A stretch of DNA of 64,000 nt from Holtiella tumoricola (GTDB lineage: Bacteria > Bacillota > Clostridia > Lachnospirales > Cellulosilyticaceae), in NCBI RefSeq assembly GCF_027857615.1, contig NZ_JAQIFT010000040.1, positions 124,001 to 188,000 of the forward strand. The letters run 5' to 3'. Positions 25,740-35,368 of the stretch are shown here, in pieces; position 1 is the stretch's first letter, and each line of letters opens with the position of its first letter. Below the pieces are notes generated by a model, which was not told the origin of the DNA, ran no database searches, and worked only from the letters and a program-made list of their open reading frames with translations. The translations under genes were made by a program, and so were the position numbers.

Positions 25740-25793
25740 AAAAGCACCTCCAAATGCTAGATTTATTTTCTCTAATATTTGAAGGTGCTTTTT
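25739..25793. terminator. Bidirectional terminator between exonuclease and ECF genes
   Basis: Arms AAAAAGCACCTCCAAAT and ATTTGAAGGTGCTTTTT with one bulge pair across a 21-base loop, between two convergent genes. A- and T-runs on both sides suit both directions. Confidence 0.85.
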
Positions 25794-25803
25794 ATTTAGC
25801 CTA

Positions 25804-26349
25804 TTAAAATTTCTTAACCAATGGATTAAGTACTGGATATAAAATGGTTACAGCTACAATCCCAAATACACTATTGACAAAGGTAGCAAGTAAACTTGTG
25901 AATGCGCCCCACATGGCTACACTTAAACCATTGCCTACTAAAAATAAAGTGGCTGTATCATATAAGAAGTCTCCAGTTAAACTAATTAAAAAGGCACAAG
26001 TTGTTGCAAGAATTAATGCTTTAGTGACACCTATTTGATCTTTGAAATGTTCAAAGAGTTTAGAGGCTACAAAGCTCATAAGAATGGCAAGGATAATAAC
26101 CTTTGGCATCACTGTAATATAGCCATTGAGTAAATCAAAGATAGCAAAGCCAATAGCCCCTGCAAATGCACCCTTCTTTCCTCCTAAAATAAGTGCGCCT
26201 AGTAATAAAAAGATATTACCAAAATGTAAGAAAGGAACCCCTACAGCTGCTGGTAGTGGAATTCTAAATGCCTGTATGCCTAAGAAGGTTACCGCTGCAA
26301 AAAGTGCAACTTTGGTAAGTTCATAAATGGGTTTACGTTGTTCGTTCAT
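25804..26349 (-). CDS. ECF transporter S component
   Basis: A 181-residue membrane protein with five or six helices. The pattern 'LHFGNIFLLLGALILGGKKGAF' and AGAIGFAIFDLLNGY is that of the ECF-type vitamin-transporter S components (ECF_trnsprt/PF07155 type). It binds one small vitamin or cofactor and shares the energising EcfA-EcfA'-EcfT module encoded elsewhere. No riboswitch is visible in the short upstream gap, so the substrate cannot be inferred. It begins 12 bases after the M24 peptidase gene and is cotranscribed with it. Confidence 0.85.
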   Translation of the reverse strand: MNEQRKPIYELTKVALFAAVTFLGIQAFRIPLPAAVGVPFLHFGNIFLLLGALILGGKKGAFAGAIGFAIFDLLNGYITVMPKVIILAILMSFVASKLFEHFKDQIGVTKALILATTCAFLISLTGDFLYDTATLFLVGNGLSVAMWGAFTSLLATFVNSVFGIVAVTILYPVLNPLVKKF

Positions 26350-26360
26350 CTCATACTCCT

Positions 26361-27533
26361 TTATATTTTAAATAGATTAAATTGCTTTTCTCCAAAAACA
26401 TGAAGTTTATAATGGTCATCAATATAGACATCCACTTCTGTACGGACACCTATATTCTTCTTATATAAACCAGGTTCTATAGAAAATAATGTTCCAGGCA
26501 GTAACTTTCTATCATCAATGGCTTCAAAACTATCTAAGTTAGCGCCAGGTCCATGGACTTCATGACCTATGTTATGTCCAGTTCGATGAATAAAATAGTC
26601 TGCCTCTCCACACTGCTCAAAATACTTGCGACAATGTTGATCTACCTCATAGCCTTTTGGTAACAAGCCTTTTTCTAACCTTTCTTGAATAAAAGTTAAG
26701 CAAGCTTCTCTTGCCCCAACTACTTTTTCAAATTGTTCGGCATAATCTTTCGGAATCTCCTTACCTATATAAGCACAGAAGGTGACATCGTAATAAATAC
26801 TCTTTGCCCCTTTTTCACGTGCCCACAAATCTAATAATAAAAGGTCACCCTCTTGAAGGGTATAGCTATTTTCACTGGTGGGTACAAAGGTTAACTGGCT
26901 TGCATGCTCATTGACTGCAACATAAGGCATATCATGATCACAGGTAAGGTTATATTTCTCATAAGCCTTTTGAATCCATACTAAGACATCCCATTCCGTT
27001 AAAGGCTGCCCTTCATTGATGCCTTTACGAATCGCTTGATAAACGTCATCTCTTATGCGTAGGATCTTTTCTCCTGCACGCTTATGGCTTTCTATTCCTT
27101 CTTCATCAAGCACACAATACAGTTCTTGTATCAAATCTCCAGAGGATACAGCTTGTCCCCCTATACTTTTAATCAGTTCTACAAAGCCTGCATCTGTAGT
27201 TGCCACTATAGGTAACTGGCACTCTTTGCTATATTGCATCGCCACCTTTTGGTCATAAAGATATTCATGAAGTAGAGTCTTTAAACTTTCATAGCTTGTA
27301 TAACATACAGTCGTTCCCTCAAGAATATCTAAGATATGCTTTTCTATAGTAGAAACTAGCTTGATCGGTTGTCCTATTCTAGGAAGCAAGTAAATCCATC
27401 TACGGCTTGTGAAAAATGGCTGAGGTAAATCAAGGAGTTGCTGACTAAATACATCTCGCCCATGATAATCTGTAATGATCCAATAATCCATTTTATATTT
27501 TTCTAATAGTTGTTGTATTTTTTGAATATCCAT
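26361..27533 (-). CDS. M24 metallopeptidase (Xaa-Pro aminopeptidase type)
   Basis: A 390-residue pita-bread peptidase. An N-terminal creatinase-like domain covers about 1-150. The catalytic domain has LLLDLWAREKG and YYDVTFCAY (first metal aspartates), HRTGHNIGHEVHGPGAN (histidine region), SIEPGLY (glutamate) and GVRTEVDVYI (last glutamate). The first metal region reads DLWAREKGAKSIYYDVT, longer than the usual DxGxxxxxYxxDxT, so the enzyme belongs to a divergent subgroup and could act on other substrates. AAAGGAA precedes the ATG. It forms an operon with the ECF S component. Confidence 0.85.
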   Translation of the reverse strand: MDIQKIQQLLEKYKMDYWIITDYHGRDVFSQQLLDLPQPFFTSRRWIYLLPRIGQPIKLVSTIEKHILDILEGTTVCYTSYESLKTLLHEYLYDQKVAMQYSKECQLPIVATTDAGFVELIKSIGGQAVSSGDLIQELYCVLDEEGIESHKRAGEKILRIRDDVYQAIRKGINEGQPLTEWDVLVWIQKAYEKYNLTCDHDMPYVAVNEHASQLTFVPTSENSYTLQEGDLLLLDLWAREKGAKSIYYDVTFCAYIGKEIPKDYAEQFEKVVGAREACLTFIQERLEKGLLPKGYEVDQHCRKYFEQCGEADYFIHRTGHNIGHEVHGPGANLDSFEAIDDRKLLPGTLFSIEPGLYKKNIGVRTEVDVYIDDHYKLHVFGEKQFNLFKI

Positions 27534-27623
27534 TTGTAATCTATTCCTTTACTCGCATAGACTTAAATAACGTCTGTCTTATTATACGATAATATATGTC
27601 TTTACAAAAGTCTATACACAAAA

Positions 27624-27659
27624 ATACCACTAAAACTCCTTATAGAGCTTTAGTGGTAT
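27624..27659 (-). terminator. Terminator after the small membrane protein gene
   Basis: Imperfect arms of about 15 bases (ATACCACTAAAACTC / GAGCTTTAGTGGTAT) are followed on the minus strand by TTTTTGTG. They begin seven bases after the stop codon of the 50-residue gene. Confidence 0.8.
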
Positions 27660-27665
27660 GTGACG

Positions 27666-27818
27666 CTATAATCCAAATAAGAAGGCTAATGCAAACACTA
27701 TAAATAGTAATACAATAGCCGCTCCTAAATAGAGCACCCCTTTTACTGTGCATTTAAGTAGCTTTAAAATAACAAAAAAGATTAAAGCAATCATTAACAA
27801 GCTAAGTAAAAGTTGCAT
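27666..27818 (-). CDS. Small hydrophobic membrane protein (50 residues)
   Basis: A short gene visible by eye. It starts at ATG 27818 with GGGAGAGG five bases upstream and encodes a 50-residue protein with two hydrophobic helices, the first beginning MQLLLSLLMIALIFFVILKL. A KLLKCTVKG hinge and a second helix ending in LAFLFGL follow. A terminator lies directly after the stop. No known family is recognised. The ribosome site, clean stop and private terminator argue that it is real. It may be a small membrane regulator, a stress peptide or a type I toxin-like peptide; nothing chooses between these. Confidence 0.65.
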   Translation of the reverse strand: MQLLLSLLMIALIFFVILKLLKCTVKGVLYLGAAIVLLFIVFALAFLFGL

Positions 27819-27904
27819 ACACCTCTCCCCTTTATAAAACACCTTACTTTATCTTATTCATCAGAGAGAGTCTATGAACATATAACGTTATAAAAATATA
27901 CCTT

Positions 27905-28210
27905 TTATTTAAAATAACCATATTCACAAAGTACTTCAAAACAGCTATTCACTTCATCATCTGTAAATAACTCCAAAAACTGACTTTTTGTAATGGTAGC
28001 TTCCATAGTCAGTTCTAAACAACCCGCTTCTTGTAATTTATCAAAGTTGTCAGATAATCTACCCTTGCGAATAATTTCTTTTGCAGTTTTAACACCACCA
28101 AATTTCTCTAATGTCTGTAAAAAACGTGCAGGATTACAATCACATTCTTTTTTAGCGATTTCACAGTTTTTGATTAATGCTTCATCAAATTGTTTTTCTA
28201 AGTTTGTCAT
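27905..28210 (-). CDS. Conserved 101-residue protein of unknown function
   Basis: Begins MTNLEKQFDEALIKNCEIAK and contains CNPARFLQTLEKFGGVKTAKEII, a 'GRLSDNFDKLQEAGCLELTMEATI' core and FLELFTDDEV. I recognise this as the small domain, common in many bacteria, that carries the pattern xFH-AML-x-Y-x-AK-EC-YxxxRFL. It is also seen fused to larger proteins and has no assigned function. It is all helical, without signal or membrane segment. AAAGAGGT precedes the ATG. It lies in its own unit, with about 85 bases to the small membrane gene downstream. Confidence 0.7.
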   Translation of the reverse strand: MTNLEKQFDEALIKNCEIAKKECDCNPARFLQTLEKFGGVKTAKEIIRKGRLSDNFDKLQEAGCLELTMEATITKSQFLELFTDDEVNSCFEVLCEYGYFK

Positions 28211-28391
28211 AAGTTACCTCTTTAATTCTTTAGTTATAGTTTCATTATACTATAGTATATCCCTTCTCACAAATTCTATATAATGCTGGGGCATTTCATA
28301 TACTGTTTCTTATTTTTTCTTCCTCCGCTAAATGGAATAGACATTATCTGGACGCTTATAGGTTACAGCTTAACATAACGCAATCAGAATA

Positions 28392-28440
28392 AAAAAAGAG
28401 TAAAGATAAGGCTTAGATTTCCTTTATCTTTACTCTTTTT
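28392..28440 (-). terminator. Terminator after the C69 dipeptidase gene
   Basis: Nineteen-base arms with one bulge (AAAAAGAGTAAAGATAAGG and complement) around a nine-base loop are followed on the minus strand by a further T-rich stretch. It lies 16 bases after the gene end. Confidence 0.88.
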
Positions 28441-28455
28441 GTATAACCTTATAAA

Positions 28456-29937
28456 CTACTTAACAACTGGCGCAAATGGTGCTTTGATTGTTCTACCACC
28501 ACCGTGTTTTGCAACAAATGTATAAAGTTGACTATGTATTTCTTTAGCTTTTGTTAAAGCATCCTCTGCTGTATTTATACCTTGCTCTGTCATATATGTA
28601 GCTGCTGCTGTCTTATTTGTTTTGACAAGTTCAATCACTTTTTGATCGACTTGAGCTTGTGCTTTAATAAGGTTTAACTCATATTGTTTCCAATAATCTC
28701 TTACACCTTTGCCAAAGTTTACACGATCAAGTTCTGCAAGTGTTGAAAGCCCTCTAAATGTCCAATATGCAGATGCCTCATTATAGTTTACGCCTGGTAC
28801 TTTGTAGGCTTCATGTGTATCTGTAATCCCTCCAAATGTAGGAAGGTATACAGCGTGTTCTGCATTTCCCATTGCCATCCACATGAGACCGCCTACTTCT
28901 TTTGGATAGCTTTCTTTCATTTGAATAATATGACATTCGGCTTGTGCTTCAGTACCAATAGCACGTTTACCTTTATTTTCAGGAAGGTTTACATCATTTT
29001 CTGTTCCCTCATAACGATATCTTTGAAGGTCCATCACTTCGTCTACAGAGATCTTGTCATCGGCTTTCATAAATAAATCAAATACTGGTGTATCAAGTGC
29101 AATCTCTTGAGAAGCTGAGAAGAAATGTTGGCCTCCCCATGCACGTAAACGGTTACCTTCTGACATTTCTGGTCCATATGTAAGTGCTAAATGGAATTTA
29201 CCTTCATAGTTTTTTACTAAACCATGTTGAGCTGGCATATTAATCACATCTTTTGAAGCCATCACATTTTCTGTATCATTTAAATCAACATAGCCTAACA
29301 TAAAAGCATTTGGAATAACTGCATACATATCATCTGGTACTTTTACAGCTGCCCATTGATGACCACTTAAAATCTCCATATACCAAGCTTCTTCATTATC
29401 TGCAAAAAGAATAATATTCCCTTCTGCTGATCCATATTGCTCTACGATTTCACCAAGTACTTTAACCCCTTCTCTTGCTGTTTTTACACGTGGAAGAACA
29501 ACTGATGGAATGGCTGCTTCACGAATACCATTTTCAACAAGTGGATCAATAGCTTTAATGGCATCATTTACTGCTGCTGATACCGTTGCTGTCATCGCAA
29601 CACCTTGTTCATTTATTCCTGCTGCTGCATAAATACCATCTTCATGTTCCTCTACATCAGGAAGCATTGTATATTTATAAGCTTTTGCAGGCTGTTCAAT
29701 CTTGAATCCATTAAGGTCTTCAAACATCTCGCCTTTTTTATAAGTTGTTGCTGGTACAACAACAAAATTCTTATTGTAAGCTGCCCCAATATCTTCAGTT
29801 CTACCCATGATAATACTACCATCTTCAGTAGCATTTTTCCCTACAACAACGCCTGTACAAGCGAATACATTAACACTTACAGATAAGCTTAAAAGAAGCG
29901 TCATTAATCCTTTAAGTAAATTATTTTTCTTGCTCAT
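28456..29937 (-). CDS. pepD: Secreted C69-family dipeptidase
   Basis: A 493-residue N-terminal-nucleophile hydrolase. A signal peptide of 26 residues ends at VFA, and the next residue is the cysteine of CTGVVVGKNATEDGS, which by family becomes the N-terminal catalytic nucleophile. This is PepD/acid ceramidase-like C69 architecture: 'GMGRTEDIG'-type segment, 'YAAAGINEQGVAM' and 'NIILFADNEEAWYMEI'. The exported form should release dipeptides outside the membrane. The C-terminal ~90 residues are helical. AGAGGGA precedes the ATG. It is a single-gene unit between terminators. Confidence 0.9.
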   Translation of the reverse strand: MSKKNNLLKGLMTLLLSLSVSVNVFACTGVVVGKNATEDGSIIMGRTEDIGAAYNKNFVVVPATTYKKGEMFEDLNGFKIEQPAKAYKYTMLPDVEEHEDGIYAAAGINEQGVAMTATVSAAVNDAIKAIDPLVENGIREAAIPSVVLPRVKTAREGVKVLGEIVEQYGSAEGNIILFADNEEAWYMEILSGHQWAAVKVPDDMYAVIPNAFMLGYVDLNDTENVMASKDVINMPAQHGLVKNYEGKFHLALTYGPEMSEGNRLRAWGGQHFFSASQEIALDTPVFDLFMKADDKISVDEVMDLQRYRYEGTENDVNLPENKGKRAIGTEAQAECHIIQMKESYPKEVGGLMWMAMGNAEHAVYLPTFGGITDTHEAYKVPGVNYNEASAYWTFRGLSTLAELDRVNFGKGVRDYWKQYELNLIKAQAQVDQKVIELVKTNKTAAATYMTEQGINTAEDALTKAKEIHSQLYTFVAKHGGGRTIKAPFAPVVK

Positions 29938-30116
29938 ATTTAATCCCTCTTTCTATGTTTGTGAATATTTATTAGTTGTTTGTTTACTTTATACATAGTA
30001 ACATAATTTAAAATAGGCTGCAATATATTTTTTAATATTTATTCATTTTTATTTATGTTTAATCATTCATTTCAAGTTTTATTCTTCCGCAAGTTCAGTT
30101 TTCCAATAGAAAAAAA

Positions 30117-30148
30117 AGCCAACTACACTTATCTTAGCGTAATTGACT
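30117..30148 (-). terminator. Terminator after the YHYH-domain gene
   Basis: Twelve-base arms containing G-T pairs (AGTCAATTACGC with GTGTAGTTGGCT on the minus strand) are followed by TTTTTTTT, 17 bases after the stop codon. Confidence 0.75.
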
Positions 30149-30165
30149 TCTAATTATTTTTTAAA

Positions 30166-30783
30166 TTATTCTATTGTTATTATTCCTGTTGAAGCATCAT
30201 AACTTACAACTCTGCCGATTGCTTCTGCTACAAATCTTGCTGGTAATAATGTTTTCCCATCAATAAGCTTAGGTGCGCGCTCTAATGCATAAGGATTACC
30301 ATTTAATTTAGCACTTTTAGAATTTGTAGTTAATGAGAATGTCTTATCTCCTTTTGAACAATGTACCGTGGTAGAAGCACTATCCCATTCAATTTGAATT
30401 CCTAATGCATCACAAAGAGGTCTCATTTCTACTAATGTTACGCCATTATCAATAATACCATTTACAGCAAGATAATTTTCATCAATATAGAACTTTGCCG
30501 TTGTGGTTTCATATGTAGGTCTAGCTGAACCGCTATTTGTTGACTTAGTAGATGAGGATGAACTTGTACTAGCGTTACCTTTGTATGGACATTGCCCTCC
30601 ATTATGTAAATGCGCCGGATACCCTCCACAGTGATAATGATAAGAACCTAAGCCACTCTTATTTTTGTTATCTTTATGTCCGCCATTTCCATCTGTTCTT
30701 CCACTATGGGCAAAGAGTGATACAGGAATCATTGCTACGGCTAATAGCAAAATACCTGACTTTTTTAATAATTGGTTTTTCAT
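30166..30783 (-). CDS. Secreted YHYH-domain protein with a copper amine oxidase-like stalk domain
   Basis: A 205-residue exported protein. A signal peptide (1-25, ending SLFA) is followed by the histidine-rich YHYH domain: HSGRTDGNGGHKDNK, GLGSYHYHCGGYPAHLHNGG and CPY, a likely metal site. A Ser/Thr linker (about 73-88) leads to a copper amine oxidase N-terminal-type stalk domain (about 95-205; YLAVNGIIDNGVTLVEMRPL and LLPARFVAEAIG). Such stalk domains bind cell-wall or other surfaces in Clostridia. Function unknown; a metal-dependent surface role is plausible. It has its own terminator and is therefore not the missing fourth gene of the SMC operon upstream. Confidence 0.8.
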   Translation of the reverse strand: MKNQLLKKSGILLLAVAMIPVSLFAHSGRTDGNGGHKDNKNKSGLGSYHYHCGGYPAHLHNGGQCPYKGNASTSSSSSTKSTNSGSARPTYETTTAKFYIDENYLAVNGIIDNGVTLVEMRPLCDALGIQIEWDSASTTVHCSKGDKTFSLTTNSKSAKLNGNPYALERAPKLIDGKTLLPARFVAEAIGRVVSYDASTGIITIE

Positions 30784-30903
30784 TTTTTTCTCCCTTACAA
30801 ATAAACTACTATTTTATGTTAGCAGGGTACATTATATCATATAAAAAGACATATTTCTAATTAATTACCAATTATTAAGTCTTCTCCACTCATCACCTTA
30901 ATT

Positions 30904-33900
30904 TTATAACATCATTTGTTCTCCTAAAAGCTTGTCAAAGCTAAGTACATCTAAATTAATGTGTGATTTAATATGTTCTACAACAATAGTCTGCTTTTTG
31001 TTTTGGTCATACTCTGAAGTTAAATTATACTTCACATCAAAGAGAGACATAAGATGTTGTGGAATATCATAACCTACACAAAGAAGTTGAACATTATTAC
31101 GATCAAGTAATTTGATAATAGGTTCCCATATATAGGCTGCAGCTGTACCAGAGAATGGACTATCTAGCATAATAAACTTACGACTATCTTCTCCGATATG
31201 TGGATTATAGAGTTTTCTAATATAGGAAATAAGACAAATAAAGATACTCATATACATCCCATTGGATTGTCCTGTAGAACCAATGGCACGGCTCCAAGGA
31301 AGCTCTCTACTATTTTCCTTAATATCTTCTACTTTATAGACACGTACATCACTTTTCTTGATATTGACAACAAAGGCACCAAAGAGTTCCCTAAGTGTGA
31401 GGCGACCTGCTAAATAGGCTTGTTTTTTATTATCTTCAATAGACTCTACTTGCTCAACCAAGTTATTAATATAACTTTTCATCTTAGCAAAACGTAGTTC
31501 TTCTTCTAGTGGTGTCACAATAATGCGAATCATTTCTTGACTACGTCCATAAAGTTCTATTTTTGAAAGATGTGCCAGGCTCATAAGGTCATTATAGACT
31601 TGCTCACATTTTTGGATACATTGATTGATAAAGCTTTCTTCATCCTTTTTGAGCGCTTCAATGGTTTCTTTAATACGGACTTTTTCTTCCCTTACATTTT
31701 CAAGGTAGCCGCCTTCTCCACCAATGAGTCCTCTATAGAGGTTGCACATTTCTTCATCTTTAGGACTTTCTAAAAGGAGTCTATCTAAATCTCCTTTAAA
31801 ATGGATGAGTTCGGGTGCTTCTAAATAATCCAATACTTCTTTGAGTAATAGACTATAACCATTAGAAGTACTCTCTAAAGCACGAAGGACTTCTCTTGTT
31901 TCTTGCTCAATGGCATCAAAGCTCTCCATTTTACGGGTAGCCTGAATAGTTTCTATGTATTGTAACCCGTAACGATACATGAGTCCATTTAGCTTTTCAC
32001 GTTGATGGTTAAGGTTCTTAAGTGTTTCTTCTAGATCTACAAGTGCTTTTGACTTCTGATTTTGTTCATTTTGGCATTTTTTAATATTTTGAAGTAAAAG
32101 ACCTTTTTCATCTTTTACTTTTACTAAACACGCCTGAATTTCTCCCTCTTCTAGAATCATCTCTTCGTAAGTCATACGGTATTCTTTTAAAAATTGGGCT
32201 TTCATATTCCCCAATGCACCCTCTTGACTGGCATATGCTACCTTCTGTGCTTCTACATTGGTACGAGCTGCTTCGTAGAGTTTGCTGCTTTCACCTATTT
32301 GGATTTCTAGTTGTTTAAGAAGGGAAAGATAGTCACCTTCAAAACGACTTCTCGTTGTGAAGTAGTCTGTTGTAAACTGTTCGCCTTTAGCTACCATTTC
32401 TAAGACTTTGTGTTCCATACTTTCTGCACATTCTTTAATGGCTTGTTCGAGCTGCTTGACATCTCCCGCTTCTTCACGTAAACGTTGGTCATACATCTCA
32501 TATTTCAGTTTTGCTTCTTCATAAGACATATCTACTACATCATACTCAGCATCTTCTTCAACTTTAAAGGTGAAGTGCTCAACTTGAATACGTATCTCAT
32601 GATAACTTCCTGTTAAAGCATCCTTGTATGCTGTGAGTTCAGTTTGTCTTACACCAAAGTGTTCAATAGTCTCTTCTAAAAGGCCTAAAGTCTTTTCACA
32701 ATTTTTAAGCGTAAGGCTTAATTCACTGAGCTCTCTTTCTAGAGTAACTTGCGTTTGATGATCAGCTTCCCATTTTTTTAAAGCTTCACATTCTTGCTCT
32801 AGTCCTTCTAACACCTTACTTATCGTTGTAAATGCTTGATGTTCTTGTTCTAACGTCTCTTTCATCTCTTGAAGCTTTGTTTCTTCTTTACAAAGTGCTT
32901 CCTCAAGTTGTCTTTGCTGTTCCTCTAAGGCTTCATCCTTGTGGATGGCTTCTACAAGTTCAACTTTAAATCCTTCTACCTTTTCTTCTGGATAGGTCTT
33001 GGTGATTTCAAGAACAAGGGCTTGGTGATCTGTAACAACTTTAACTTGTGCCTCTAAATCCTTTAAATCTTGTTCAAGACTTACAAGCTCTTTTTTTAAC
33101 TTGCGTAGTTCTTTTTCTCTTAAGTCGACATCCATAAAATAGTCAACATCTTTGGTCGTAAAGGTAATCCCTGAAGCTTGTAGATCTTCACCTTCTAATA
33201 ACGCATCCTGGTTAATAATCGGTAATACTTCATCTTCTAATGTACGTCTAAGCTTTGTATCTCTTACAAGCTTTCTAAAGTCTACTTCATCGACTAAAAT
33301 GCTGTAAGGTAAAAGGGTGGTACGTTCTAAGAGTGCTTTCTTTTCGTCCTCCGATTGGTTTTGTAAGAAACTACTCCCAAGTACTGCAGAAGGATAGCTA
33401 TCTGATACACGCTTATATTGCCTTCTTGCACATGCAGAGAGGACAACCCCATGACTGAGTTCCAGCATGCTTAGCTTTTCTTCACATTCTTTTTTCTTTG
33501 TTTCTTTTTGACTCATCCCTTTATGTAGATTTACTAAGGCTTTATTTAAATGCCCCATCAAATCCTGCGTGTCGTACTTAGCTTTTAGCTGATTCATTAA
33601 GTTTTCACCTGTACGTACCTCTGCTAAAATTTTTCTAAGGTTTAGCACACGTAATGCTTGATGTTGCTTTTCAAGTTCTAAAAGTTTACGTGCTTGGAGC
33701 TTGTCATTTAAGCTACTCTTTGCCTCTTCCATCTCAACTTTTAGTGCTTCTATTTTTGCTTTTAAAGTTTCACAATTTGATTTATTTGCTTCATATTCTT
33801 CTTCAAGTTGTTCTTTTGTCAAATGCTTAAATTCTTTTTGAAGCGCACTTAATTGCTCTTGGATTCTATGGATTGTATTTTCTTTTTCTGCTACTTGAAC

Positions 33901-35367
33901 CCTTGTATGCCCTAAAGTTGTCTTAATACGTTCTCTTTCTAAACAACTTTCATGGTACTCAGCCTTTAACGCTTCCAAGGCTTTTTCTGCTTCTTCTTTA
34001 GCTTTGGTACTTGTTTTAAACTGCTTAAACAATAAGTTACCGTACACATTACCCCAATAGTTGTAATCTGCCATAAGTTCCTTATGTTCTTTGGCACGTG
34101 TACCAAGTTCCTCTTCTTTTAAAGCTTTTCTCATTTTAAAGCTTTCATATTCCCCATAAAGTTTTTCTGCTTCATAGTAAGTTTTCTTTTCTTTTAAAGC
34201 GTTCAATGCCTCATCTTTTTGTCCAAAGGCTTGTTCTAATTCTTGAAGATAAGTACCCAGTGCGTTTAGCTTCTCCTCGGTTTCTTTAATAGAATAGGCT
34301 TGCTCTTGTCTATTTAAGTGCTCTACATGCATTTTATATTGTCCAAGTAAACTTTCTAGTTCTTGAGTTTCTTTAATAAGACGACTTTTCTCTTGTTCCT
34401 TAAAGCTTTGGTCTTGGGTAATCTCTAAACTCATTTCACTCAGCTTTGTCACTAAATCCTCTTTAGATTGAAACGCTTTTCCTAGTTTACCAAGTTGCTC
34501 ATAAATACGCTCACAAGCTTCTTCAATATAAGTATATTCTGCTTCTAAAGCTTCTTTTTGCTGAAGCGTAAGAAGGGTTTGTCTCAGATTAAGAAGGGTC
34601 TTTGCACGACTTTCTTCTGTTTGATAGTCGCCTTCGTGACGTAATCTATAGCTTTCTTCTATGGTCGGAATAAGGAAATCTTGAATAAAGCTACTTGCTG
34701 TACTGTAACTTCTTAAATACTTCTCGGCATTGGCCTCACTGGCATTGATACCCATGAGATGTTTCCATTCCACACTATTAATATTGAGCTTTGCAAGTTC
34801 TTTTAGATGGTCCTTTTTCGTACGATTCATCACCACACTGTACTCACGAAGGGGCGTTTGCATCAATTTCTTCAAGTAACCTTCTAACTCTTTGTAATTC
34901 ATGATTTTCTTCGTACCATCTTCTTTTACAGTAACCAGTGGCAAACTTTCTAAATCATAAGCATTAGGTTCATTGTAATAGGTAATATAAAGCATCGTAC
35001 CAAATTCACCATTTTCTTCTTCGTCTAAAAAGTTCACTTGCTCCACTTTTTCTTTTTTATAAGCACAAAATCCAACTAAAGCATATTTAAAGGCACTGCC
35101 TTCATCTAATCGCCATTCCACAAGGGAGTGAATCGTATTATTGTTATTTTTGTTATCAAATAAAAGAGAAAGAGGAAACTCTTGCTTAAACTTTGCACCT
35201 GGTAGCATAGGTTGTGCCATACATTGTAAGAAGAATGTTTTACCTAGTCCATTAATCATATCAATTAATGTATGAGTCCCTCCCATTTTAAGCACAAAAT
35301 CTTCATAGTAGTTATTGCCATCGTTATATTTAATGTTTGTAATACGTACGCGATTGATATATGGCAT
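30904..35367 (-). CDS. jetC: SMC-like ATPase of a Wadjet/MksB-type condensin (JetC-like)
   Basis: A 1487-residue SMC protein. The N-terminal head has a Walker A of form NGLGKT (residues 39-44). Two long coiled-coil stretches rich in Glu, Lys and Leu flank a hinge-like globular part around residues 640-760 (SYPSAVLGSSFLQ, LRRTLEDEVLPII). The C-terminal head has the ABC signature STGQSNGMYMS and Walker B KFIMLDSPFSG, with serine where most SMCs have the catalytic glutamate. By order and size it is the motor of a JetABC/MksBEF complex that extrudes DNA loops. ATG at 35367 has AAGGGAGAG upstream, one base after the KITE gene. No jetD nuclease gene follows. Confidence 0.8.
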   Translation of the reverse strand: MPYINRVRITNIKYNDGNNYYEDFVLKMGGTHTLIDMINGLGKTFFLQCMAQPMLPGAKFKQEFPLSLLFDNKNNNNTIHSLVEWRLDEGSAFKYALVGFCAYKKEKVEQVNFLDEEENGEFGTMLYITYYNEPNAYDLESLPLVTVKEDGTKKIMNYKELEGYLKKLMQTPLREYSVVMNRTKKDHLKELAKLNINSVEWKHLMGINASEANAEKYLRSYSTASSFIQDFLIPTIEESYRLRHEGDYQTEESRAKTLLNLRQTLLTLQQKEALEAEYTYIEEACERIYEQLGKLGKAFQSKEDLVTKLSEMSLEITQDQSFKEQEKSRLIKETQELESLLGQYKMHVEHLNRQEQAYSIKETEEKLNALGTYLQELEQAFGQKDEALNALKEKKTYYEAEKLYGEYESFKMRKALKEEELGTRAKEHKELMADYNYWGNVYGNLLFKQFKTSTKAKEEAEKALEALKAEYHESCLERERIKTTLGHTRVQVAEKENTIHRIQEQLSALQKEFKHLTKEQLEEEYEANKSNCETLKAKIEALKVEMEEAKSSLNDKLQARKLLELEKQHQALRVLNLRKILAEVRTGENLMNQLKAKYDTQDLMGHLNKALVNLHKGMSQKETKKKECEEKLSMLELSHGVVLSACARRQYKRVSDSYPSAVLGSSFLQNQSEDEKKALLERTTLLPYSILVDEVDFRKLVRDTKLRRTLEDEVLPIINQDALLEGEDLQASGITFTTKDVDYFMDVDLREKELRKLKKELVSLEQDLKDLEAQVKVVTDHQALVLEITKTYPEEKVEGFKVELVEAIHKDEALEEQQRQLEEALCKEETKLQEMKETLEQEHQAFTTISKVLEGLEQECEALKKWEADHQTQVTLERELSELSLTLKNCEKTLGLLEETIEHFGVRQTELTAYKDALTGSYHEIRIQVEHFTFKVEEDAEYDVVDMSYEEAKLKYEMYDQRLREEAGDVKQLEQAIKECAESMEHKVLEMVAKGEQFTTDYFTTRSRFEGDYLSLLKQLEIQIGESSKLYEAARTNVEAQKVAYASQEGALGNMKAQFLKEYRMTYEEMILEEGEIQACLVKVKDEKGLLLQNIKKCQNEQNQKSKALVDLEETLKNLNHQREKLNGLMYRYGLQYIETIQATRKMESFDAIEQETREVLRALESTSNGYSLLLKEVLDYLEAPELIHFKGDLDRLLLESPKDEEMCNLYRGLIGGEGGYLENVREEKVRIKETIEALKKDEESFINQCIQKCEQVYNDLMSLAHLSKIELYGRSQEMIRIIVTPLEEELRFAKMKSYINNLVEQVESIEDNKKQAYLAGRLTLRELFGAFVVNIKKSDVRVYKVEDIKENSRELPWSRAIGSTGQSNGMYMSIFICLISYIRKLYNPHIGEDSRKFIMLDSPFSGTAAAYIWEPIIKLLDRNNVQLLCVGYDIPQHLMSLFDVKYNLTSEYDQNKKQTIVVEHIKSHINLDVLSFDKLLGEQMML

Positions 35368-35368
35368 A

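Noticed and set aside
30166..30783. YHYH-domain gene as the missing fourth gene of the SMC operon
   Set aside because: It encodes an exported protein with signal peptide, stands 121 bases away with its own ribosome site and terminator, and has no nuclease features.
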